This document shows, one piece after another, positions 36,601 through 48,600 of a stretch of 64,000 nt of DNA. Under the pieces are notes generated by a model. That model saw only the letters and a program-made list of their open reading frames with translations. It made no database searches and had not been told where the DNA came from. Position 1 is the first letter of the stretch. Every line of letters starts with the position of its first letter. The DNA is from Strongylocentrotus purpuratus (lineage: Eukaryota; Echinodermata; Echinoidea; Camarodonta; Strongylocentrotidae). The position numbers and the translations under genes were made by a program. The stretch spans positions 14,360,231 to 14,424,230 of the forward strand of contig NW_022145615.1 of assembly GCF_000002235.5 (NCBI RefSeq), in the 5' to 3' direction.

Positions 36601-39600
36601 ATGCCACTGCGGGGCTTGAACCGTGAATCATGTAATCCACAATCTGGTGATAACAGGTCTTTATCAATATTTAGACTGTAATAAACAATCAATGTACAAC
36701 AGGTTGTACACTCCATAAATGGAATGTGTGCATACATTATGACATACATGTATGTTGTTTATAGAAACAAACAAGCTCATTAAAGCTTTTCTCATTGAAC
36801 TACTGTTTTTTCTTTTTTCATAGCTTTGTATTAAAAGCGTATTATAATATCTCAATAATGTAAATTCATGATATGTATCATTACATCAACAGTGCATTTA
36901 TTTTCATTTCCAGACTGCAAAAAAAATCTCAAATTTCAAATGTTTTCCTATTCCATCTATTACACTATATACAAATAATCTGTATACAGGTAAACTATAA
37001 AAGGAGAAGGAGGGTGTAAATTCTTACTCTAGTTCCTTGGTCATATCATCTACATCTCTCAGTTCAGGGATGTCGTCTGCTGACAATGTCTTCCCATCAT
37101 GCAGCATTTGAGCAGCCTGCATAAAAAAAAAATCAATTCAAACTAACTTCAAGATATACAAAAAACATTTGTTACATTTTGCCCTATTTTTTTCTCTTTG
37201 AAGAGAAACTGAAGAAGAAAACAATTGAAAAATAGTACAAGAAAGAATGATTTGCTGATGAGCAAAAAGCATGTTGTATAACCAGAAAGTGATGACAATT
37301 TTGCAAGAGGTACAGCTTGGCAAAACTTACATTCTGTGAAATTCTTTCTTTAGATCTATGATTTAGACATAACAAATAAATATATCACATGAGTTTCTTC
37401 CTGGTCAATATAGTATGTGTTAACAACACCTGAAAGTTTACATTATAAGAATTTCTGGTTTTATCCGCAGCTCATTTTGGTGATCCATAGGAGAGCATAC
37501 CAGTATATGAACATGTAGAACTAAAAGTGCATTAACAAAAGAAATCTGGCTCACACAGAAGCAGCTGAAAATTCATCAGCCTATTACGAATGAAACCTTT
37601 TATCTATAGTCTTTAAATCATTTACCTTCATTAATTTACCATAACAAGAGTAAGACATGATCTACAATACTTTATCCATATGTCATAATCTGTATAGATT
37701 GATTTAATGCCTTTCTTTATACTGTTTACACATGAAACCTCTGCTTCAAGGAGAACTTAAAACATACCACATCTCTTTTTTTTTTTAAAGTGTATATTAT
37801 GTTAACTCTCCAAATGTACATCTAAGGTATTTCATGATGATGAAAATGAAAACGCTTAAATCTGTCAATATAAAACAATTTACCAAATAGGCTCAAATAT
37901 TTTCGATGATAAGATGTCAATCTTCCTTTTATCCATTCACTATTTCAAACACTATTCTACCTGTTATTTTTTTTTTTACTTAAATAAACTTCAGGAAGAT
38001 GATATTTGTTTAGATTTCCTATCTAATACAATTCAGGATGATCAGAGACGGGTACGGGAGGCTTACGGTTTACCTAGAATGGATAAACATACCTCATAGA
38101 ACATCTTGTAAGCTGAGCGGATAATGGTTCTCCCATACCAAACTTTATCCTTGATCACTTCAAATGTGAATGGTTTCAACTCCCACAGCACACTGACAGC
38201 ATAGCGATCAACTCCACCAATCAGAGAGCAGAGATCAGCACTAAGAATCTCGGGAAGCATGTCATAGCGTCTGTCCGCTAGATATACCGTGGTTGATCTA
38301 AAATACAATGTTAACATTGTCACCCCTGAATGGTACTACATTTAATGTCAGCATTTACATACAAGAATGACTTATGTAAAGTGTAATTATAATAGAAACT
38401 AATAATAATGATAAGCTTCTGTATTACATGTTGATTCATCCAAGTACTGGCAGTGTTTAACAGTTTCGAGATCACACTTTGAAGAAATGCACTTTATGCC
38501 AACTTTGTCATTTTATTTCCAATTTTTTTACGGGGAGTCCCCCTTCCTCAGGAATGACAATTAAACACATACCGGTACATATATACATGTAGTCTGCAAA
38601 GAAGCATGTCTATCTTTAAATATGGTACAAATAAGAATTACAAAATATTGACCATTTACATACCTGCCAACCTGAGACAAGAGAAATTAGGAGTAAATTT
38701 TTCTGGATGGACTATGAGGTCGCGAATCACCGAAGGATTGGGGTAGTAGCCCGTAGATTGGGGGGTGGGGAACTAACGATCACGTTCGGGCTGCACTGTG
38801 TATATCTTCTATGAGCGCGAGCACGGATGTCGGCGTGATCTGGTTATCAGTGCTGTGTTATGCTTTAGTCTTATACATACATACATACATATTGGTTTTA
38901 TTGAGCGCCTTTACATGAACATGCTCAAGGCGCTTTACATTTCGAAATACAAACATAATAGTTATATACTCTCCAAGTGCATTACACTCTAAAAAAAATT
39001 TAAAAAAATTTTAAAAAAATTTTTAAAAAATTTAAAAAATAAATTTAAAAAAAATCGGAGTTTTGAGGCATGCATTCGGAATTCGGAGTTCGTATGAAAA
39101 ATGCGGAGGAACTCCGCCTAAATCGGGGTGATTGGCAGGTATGCATTTATTCTTGAATACCCTCATATATTATTGTTCATAGAAATATTTACTAGTAGTA
39201 ATTTAAAAAACGTTATCATTTTAGATCCTATTAATTCTGTTAGCTTTAAAGCATATTAAAAAGCCGAGATAGTCTCACTACATTGTAGCAAGTGACTGTA
39301 CCACATCTTCTAGGGGTATTTGCCAAACATCCTAATATTCATTGAGATCACAAGAAATAGTCATTAAAAAAATATCAGATGACACAACATTTGCAACTTT
39401 GTTGTTTTTATTAACAATAATTAATAACAATTATGAACATTTTTTTAAACAGTGTGAAAATATTGTACAGAAGGTGAACAGTGAAATGTTTGTGAAAATG
39501 ATACCTTAATCTTGCTTCAAGATCTGTGAGAGAGCCTTCCTTAACAAAGTAGGATACATCTGCTATGTGCACACCAAGCTCTATGTTTCCATTGCCAAGC

Positions 39601-42600
39601 TCCCTGAATAGTTTATAATGTGCATGATAGATAGGGAAGAAAGAATAGAATTGAGTTATGTGAAGGAAAGTAACAAATCAAGAGAGAGAGCAGAGTGAAA
39701 GAAGGAAGAGAATGCATGGAAAGAGAAGAGAAAGTCAAAGAAATGTTATCAATAGATGGAGATAAATGATTGTAGTACTATTATTACCTCTATTATTTAA
39801 TTATTCAGTACCATTATTAAATAGCTATTATGCACATTAATAAAGTCATTTTTTTAATAATTATTATTATAGTACACATTTCTCCACTCCCTGGAGAGTA
39901 TTCCAGATAGTTGCCCTTATACTGGGGGGCACATTCTAATCCGACCACAAAGACGTCTGCATCCTACTAGGTACCCAACAATTTTACAGATAAAATGCCT
40001 TGTTCAAGGACATAAGTGCTCGTATCAGGCCTCTAATCCACGACCATGGTATTTCCAGTTAAGTGATTGAACCACTTGACTGCGACACCTGGGACCCGTT
40101 TCACAAAGCCTTCTTTCAATGACGTGTGACAAATATCAGTGACAAATCTGCTGATAACCAATCAGAAGCAAGGATTTCAGTAGCTTATAACAAAAACTGT
40201 TTTGTGAAACGCCCCCCTGATAGCATTATAAATATCCTATATAGTTAGTAGTAGTATCTGACCATATTTGGTAACATCAAATAAGATTTCAGAGCGCACA
40301 ATATTATCTTCAATATTTAGCATAAAAATAGCATACATGATCATACATGTGTACATATCATAAGAGAAGTACCAATCTTTCATTCAAAAGATCATAAAAT
40401 GAGACTCAAGACAGAGTACTATCAACATTCTCAAGGCACCTTAAAGCCCTCTTACCTCACAGATAAAGTATCATCCACATCCTCACAGCCTTTGGGGTCA
40501 ATACTGAAGATAAGGTGTGAGTTGCGCAGGTCTTTCCGTTTACCAATCTCCTCGTCAGTCATTAGCCAGGGTTGTCCCAGGTATTAACAGGCATTTCTTT
40601 AATCTGTTGTTGTAAAGTTAGACATGTGTCATTGCCACTTGTTTGGAAAAAGAAGCACAAGTCACCTGGGCAGTATTTCACGAAACCGTCATAAGTATAA
40701 GATTGCCCAAAACTAATTGAAACACTTGTATCAAAATAAACATGTGTATCGATGGGATGTCAATGAACTTGTACTTGTGACGGTTTCGGGAAACGATGCC
40801 GATATATCTTGATGATATCTTTAAATCGTTAAAGTGTAATAATCATCTAAACAAAAAAATTGTATACAGCTAGAATTTATCAAATCAACATCTGTCTTAA
40901 CCTTGCGTTACACGGATAAGGACTATGAAGAAAACAAAGATTTACATAAAACCTTGCGTACCGTTACCAAGTCGGACTTGAAAATAAACACGATCCCTTC
41001 CAAATGTTTGAATCAAAACCAGTTCTGTTTTGCAACATGTTGTTCAATAAAACACAAGCTATTCTAACATTCTAGCCAAACCCCATCTTAATATGAGACT
41101 TGTCCTTGATATCATTCATTCACAACTCTGTACACACGAGATAGTCAATTGTAAGTTTGCATCTGATTGGAGAACTTGAGATCAATCCACATTAATCTCA
41201 TGAGAGGGCTCTTCATTATTTTTTATCCTACTCCTATTCTGACATGTAACCTCACCTGTCCTTCAGAGAAAGGACCCACTGGTAAGCTGTTTTCAATCAA
41301 GGTAGCTGCCACTTCTGTCTCCAGTTGACCAATAGGACCGAGTGACCGCACATAGTGACCATTAGGATACTGGGAGTCTGCAGGCCAGTTGTCAAGTCGA
41401 ACAACAATCCTTAAAAATAAAAAGAATGTTGCTCCATCACAATCTCCTCATAGCTCTTTATAACTTTTTTTTGTTAAAGATTAGAACAGTAGGTCTTCAT
41501 TTAAAGAACATGAATTATTCTAAAGAAATGATAGGTACTTAAAAAGAATTAAAATAGCAATGTAAATAGCAAAAAAAAAAGAATATTGCTCCATCACAAT
41601 CTCCTTATAGCTCTTTATAACTTTGTTTTGTTAAAGATTAGAACAGTAGGTCTTCATTTAAAGAACATGAATTTTTCTAAAGAAATGATAAGTACTTAAA
41701 AAGAATTAAAATAACAATGTAAATAGCAAAAAAAAAGAATATTGCTCCATCACAATCTCCTCATAGCTCTTTATAACTTTGTTTTGTTAAAGATTAGAAC
41801 AGTAGGTCTTCATTTAAAGAACATGAATTGTTCTAAAGAAATGATAAGTACTTAAAGAATTCAAATAGCAATGAAAACAGGCATGCTAAAGCTTTTTGTC
41901 TTGTCCTCATCAGAGTACATCGCAAGAATGAACAGGAAGCAGAAGTCAGACAATATCAGCAGAAACTAAAGGAACAAGCACGCGAAAGATTAAAGGGCTG
42001 TGATTGACTGCCAAGAAGTAGACGTAAATAGGATGAAAAATGAAGAAGAAAATATTTACCTTTGATCATTGAGTGCATCTGCTTGTCTGGTACTAACCCT
42101 TATCTTAGGGATTCTATAATCCCATGGGATGACGAGAATCTTACTTCCTCGACTTGCTCCTGTCTGAGAATAGAAGTGATGCGTCACCATGGTAATAATA
42201 GTGATCAGGATTTGATAGCATAATCACTTACAGATGTTAACATACCGGTAGCCCACATATATAATATAATCATGGTCATAAAAATATTGCCTTCATGCTA
42301 TGTGGAAACCATGGGGAAACATTGCATTAAAATGATATTCACCTTTTTAATCTCTTCAAAATTTGACATGTAAGCTCTGACCTTTGACTTCAATATCAAT
42401 GTACCTTTTTGTGTTTTTTCCACCAGTTTCTCTCTATAGCAATGCATAGGCTTACCGGGAGTGGTACAAGTGTGACCAAAATTAATCTGATGAACAAATA
42501 TGGGATATCAAATGATGAAGCATGTTTATAACCGACACATGATAGGTCTTTGACCTTCGAATCTAAATAATTAACCTCTATTGTAGACAGTCAATTCATC

Positions 42601-45600
42601 ATCATGTCACAACAAATACATGTAAAATACATATAGGAGCACAAAAGAGAGAGAGTCAAAATAAGAAAGATAAAAGAGATACATATTGTCTGTTCAGAGC
42701 CAGAAGGGTGTTAATTCTTTGTTCAAGTGTTTGATTTAACTCCTTTCTGGCTCTAAAACGGCGATTGATTCCAAGGGGTGATAAAAGGAAAACATTAAAA
42801 GAATTTTTTTTTAATTGAGGAGTTTAAAGGGGGTGTAGCATGACGAGACTATATCTTTCCCGTGGCCTGACTTGGGGGCAATTGGGTATAATATGACTAC
42901 GGACGATGCGACCGCAGTATTCACGTGCGTGCAACATATGCAAAACCGAAGCGTGAGGAGAACTTTAGTCTGTTTCGCGAATTCTAGTGTTCGCTGACCT
43001 TTAGTCAACTCCATTCATTTACGTGCAGTTGTCTTAAAGAAGTCATAGATGGCATCAACCAGTATTTGTCATGCTACACCCCCTTTAAGAGAGGAAGGTA
43101 TAAAAAGAAAGAAGACCTTTGAATGAGTAACAGAAAGGAGTGGAAATGTTTTACCTCATCTTTCTCTGGGAATGTAGCTACATAATCCCTCCAGTTTCTC
43201 TCTAAGATACCAACCACTCTACCACATGGAACCGCATCGCTCACGTCCTCCGCCTCTCTATCATCTAAGGATGGAAAGATACACAATATGAACAGACTTG
43301 TTATAACTCCCCTGTGACATTTGAGTAGGCGAGAGACCAAGCAAAGCATGTAATACAGTCAAACCTGCTTTAACCACCACCTGTTTAGAAAGACCACCTG
43401 TCAAGACCACTTGAAAATGCCGGGTTTCTCATTGAAACCTGTACATAGAGACCCCCTGCCTAGAAAGACCACTTTTCTTGTCTCACTTGGGTCCTCTTTA
43501 AAGACAGGTTTCACTGCAGTAAACACATCTAGAGAATAATTCGAAGCATTCATTCTTGATGGCATACAGAACTGGATCTTGTCTAAGCACATGTAATTGG
43601 GATTCTTTTTTCTGTGAAAGTCATACTTTGTAATATTTACATTCTATATTTCTACTTCATTCCATATAATTAAACAACTAATGAGTTGTTGCTTCTCTAT
43701 GTATGTTCACTAACATTGACCTTCAAATTATTATTTTTTCCTAATATCTCCTTCCAGATTGAATAGTAATTTTCTTCACAAAAAGACTGAATGTAACCTT
43801 TCCAAGACATGTTTCATTATAAACCACATGTGAAAAACAATTGTTCAATATTACAAAGAAAATTGAAAGTACACTGTACTGGAAACAGAGATCGAATCAA
43901 AGTTGTACAAATACTAATAATACTTGTAAAACTATTATTTTTAGAAATTCCAAAAAATAGACAATACAAAAAAAAAGCAAGATACAAAGAAGTAATAAAG
44001 TATGACTGAAAGTTACCTCCAGATTTTAAGACCAGTTTCTTGCCAGTCCATTGAGCCTTTGGAAGCAATTCAACCACCACTATGTCTCCATGCACTGCTC
44101 GATTTCTGGTACAGAAAAAAAGAAGGAATTGATTCTTAATGATGAAGACGTCTTAAAAATTCCATATCAAATTCAATGCCACCGCATAGACACACAACTA
44201 TGGTACCATAAATGAACTTTCAAGAGTTAAAAGTTCACTTCTTAATCTTAGCATATTGGTTTAATAGGGCAGACAATCTTCCATCGGAGTAGATTTCTTA
44301 AAATTTGCAATGACAAAATGACCGTAATATCTCATGAGTTTATTTCCCTATTATGATCCATATTAAGGTACAAGGAATTGAATCAATGCCAGAAATGCTT
44401 TTTTAGAAATTGGAATAAATTTATAGAAACATAAACCAAGGGACAATTGAAAGCACATTTTGCATAATATCCTAATCTGTCTCTATTATAGTATTTTCTT
44501 CCAGTGTGGAGGTTGATTGCAAAAGTTTTCTACACTTCGCTGTTCTGCAATTCTTGTATACTGTAGTCTGTTTCCACTCAATCCACATTACCGGTAACCA
44601 CTTCAATGCCATTCAGGTTTTGAGCAATTTTCATGTATGGACTTTAAAGAGTTGATAAACAGACTTTCAATGAGATGTTTCATACCAATTTTGGCATAAA
44701 TTATAATGCATTGGAATAAACTTCACAATGAAGGTCCCTGTTTCTCTGTTAGGAAAAAAAAATGTACCGTACGTAAGCCCTTTTCAGTCTAAACACGTTG
44801 TTCAACATTCAAATTCTCGGGTTGGAACCGCCGTTCACTGCATAGAAGGAGTGAATGTTCTTTTGCGTGTTGAGGGACTTTCCCTTTCACCAGTTGAGAT
44901 CAATGGGCTTTGATTTATAAAGTTGGCATGCAAGTACATGTATTTCCCATTACAGTGCATAGATCTGACACGAAATACATATAAAACTTAAATGAAATAA
45001 TTGTGCCGCGCCCAGCTCTTGCTTTGCAAGCAAGTCAATAGAGTACCGAAGATGTGACATTATAAAAATCTATTTTTTGAATCTCTTCATTTTTTTTTCT
45101 TCATTTTTTTCTGAAAGAGCATCAAAAATAATGTCCAAATGTCAAAAACCAATTGAATAAAGTTAAGTATTGGCTGAGATATGACCAGCTGGTTTTCGAC
45201 ATTTGGATATTATTTTTAATGCTCTTTCAGAAAATGAAGAAAAAATTGAGAAATTCCAAAAATAGATTTTTGATGACGTCACACTTCACCACTCTATAGA
45301 AATCTTACCTGTTTTTAGTTCCGGATATCAAAATGTCACATTCTAACTCAGTATCTTTTGATCCAAGGCCCGAACTAGAATAGAAAAGTTTGTAAAAATA
45401 GGTAGAAACATGAATTACAGAAAAAATAATACCTTAAAATCTGTAAAGTTAATAACTACAAAACATCTATGGAAATGTGAGGAAAACAATGCCCTCTCAT
45501 ATTGCCCAGCGAAAATAATCCACTCACAGATGGAAAATCACCATGTAACCATCTTCATCAACAAAACCAATAATCCGAAGCCTTGAATCATAAATAATAA

Positions 45601-48600
45601 AATGCAATAATATAGCTGTCTCATAATGCCTTTTTTCTTTGTATCATAGATCTGCCAATGTTTGAATAACTCTTTTTGTGTTTCATATTCTATTTTCTAA
45701 CTATGCATCTAAATCAGTTATGTAAATACAATGACGTCGTCAAGCAAGAATCCTGGCAAGAATATAGAATGGACGCGCGCATACACGTCCGTCTCCAGCT
45801 GTACGGGTATTTCAAAGGCCTTTTTTCGATCCGAACACTAACTTAGGGTAAAGTTGAAATGATATCACTTTTTCTCAATTTTTTTCCACGTAACTTTATT
45901 ATTTTTTTAATAGATGAGATGAATGGATATATCTAAATGATACTTCAAAGAACTTTAACACATAATGGCTAATAATAAGCTGGAAAACTTTGTCAAAATA
46001 TTAGGGATACATCTCGGCTTCTGTAGAAGCTCGTCGTCACAGACTTAACAACTCGCTCTGCGGCTTCTATAGAAGCCCATCGTTACCAAAGTGTTAATAT
46101 TCACCATTATTATATCCATTATATTTAGATTGGTTATTAATTTATACTCACCCTTTTCTCTGTAAGTAAGCCTCTTCTTGAGCATGATGTTTGTTAACCC
46201 GTAGCATCCCATCCATGTATCTTCCCGTCTTGATTCCAGAACCCAAATCATCACTTGTTAGGTGGTCTCTATACTCTTTACTTCCATCTACAGATCATAT
46301 AAACAAACATTCACAAACAAATCTATTGATATTAATGTTTCAAAAGTATAGGGCTGTAGTATACTACTACAGATGCTGTCACTGAATATGAATATGAATA
46401 TGAATACCGGGGTAGGTATCTTTGTATGCCGTTTCAAATGAATTCTTAAGTTGCCTGAGCGGTACTTCCTTACCTTCTTCTTCAGCTGTCACTACAGATG
46501 CTGTCACTCATTACATGTATTTATCTGTCTAAACTGTTTCTTATCTTATAATGATTGCCTCAGCGGTACTTGCTTACCTTCTTCTTCTTCTTCAGCTGCT
46601 GCAAGAGATGCTTTCACTGATTCCAGAATGTCCTGAGCTTGAGTAAGGTCTGGCCAGAACAAGGATAGATAGTTCCCCACTGCACAGACATGTACATTCA
46701 TGGTCTGATTCCCATACCTCTCAATCGCCTGCACAAACATTCAATATAACATTATTCTTCACTAGCAATCAACATAAAAATTCCCCTGTAATGTTACAAT
46801 TTCCAGTAGACCATTCTTTTCTTTCTCTAATCTGTATCTCCAAGGTTCTACTTCTGGCAACATTCAAAATAACAGTTTTCAATATCATATCAGTTAATAG
46901 ATACAGTATCACTCTACATAAAGATAAAAGAGACTTGCACATTGATGAGTTGATATATGTGGAAGTTAACCTATTTCTACTGAATTATCACAATTCCATA
47001 AGCTTCATACAGTGACCATCTGGTTCCTGTAGGTTATGGGTCAACTCCAAACTCAATTTCCATGTGAGCCTTTAGATTGTTTTATGTTCAACTGGTTTGG
47101 AATAGCTGTAATGTTGAATTATGCAATTTGTATTTTGACAATTAAATGAAAGGTACATGTATGGTCACAGAACCTGAGTGATCTTCACTTTATACTTAGT
47201 GGTTGTTGTTTTTTACTTCAATACAAGAATATATTCTAGAAATTGAAAAGAAATGATAACATCTGAATACACTTTATCAGTACCTGTTGATTATCAGTCA
47301 GCACAACGATGGCAATCCTTTCTTCTAAATGATTATAATACCAGACTGCTGAAGCATACACCAATCTGGAATGGAAAGGAGAAGAAAAAAATGACAAGGA
47401 AAGGTAATTATGAGAAAAAAGAAGACAGATATCTCTAAAAATTGAAGAGATTAAATTTGTCATGACAGACAAATTTTGAGGTAAAGATGTAAAAGACTGA
47501 AAAGATCATGTTTTAATTTTGTTAACTATATCCATTTTAGAACCAGCAACTAGCACTCATCTCTTCAGAACCGATACAAAATTATGATCACTGACAGTCT
47601 CTCAGTCTGTCATCCTCTTTTGAGGAGGCCCGATGGCTCAGTGGTAGAGCAGTGGTCTTGTAACCGAGAAGTCCCTGGTGCAAAACAAAGTCAAAACTCG
47701 CGCCCTTATTATCAGGTCCCTTGGAGAGGACTTTCAGCTGTCGGTCCCCTGTTTGCTAACTTATCAGCATAAACATGCTTTCAAAGCAGTCAGGCAAAAC
47801 AATAACCAACCATCAACCACCAACCATTCCCACCATGTTGTTATAATTCTTACCTAGTTTGCCACTCTTCTTCACTCTCTCCATGCTGTCTTGGAGAGAA
47901 AGCCCCTCTACAGAATTCATCAGCAAAGAAGGCACAGCCTTGTTTCTTGTCTTTCACTTTGCCTTTAAGTCGGTTAAGTAGACGTCTGCTTCCATTATGC
48001 TGCACCTAATAACAATACAGTCGATTACATTGTTAATGGCAACAACAAAGAAATAATTCCAATTCCAGTTGCGTCACTCCAAAGCTTTGGAATAACCTAC
48101 TACTAGATATAAGAAAAGCCTCATGTGCTGCTGTCTTCAAAGTTTTGTTGAATTTGCACTTGTTTTCAAGAGCTTTTGAATATTTTTGTTTGTGTGTCTA
48201 TAAATTAGTACTGTTGGGAGTTCTGCTTTTATCATAGCCCAGTGGAATATACCTAAATATACAGTATTTAGGCTACATAAATTCATCTAAATATTATCAT
48301 TATATTGGAGTGATTAATTTATGAACATGATAGCATGTAAAACTCAATTGAAACCAGTCTATGCATACAGAGCTACAGTAACAAATTTCTGGTAATTCAT
48401 GTAATTACATGTTTATACAAATAGATGATACCTTTATACCTTATCGTAAAAATATCTTGCTTAGACTATAAAATCTAGATCTAGTCTACTCTCAAAGATA
48501 CACTCATGAAAGACAACCGTGCAGATAAACTAGAGAAAGGCCAATGTGGTGTCATAAGTTGACTTTTTTTTTCAGCATATAACAGTATTAATGACTACTT

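Noticed and set aside
47630..47700. tRNA gene
   Set aside because: The D arm is good but the T arm has lost the conserved TTC and pairing, and a SINE body follows; treated as a SINE head.
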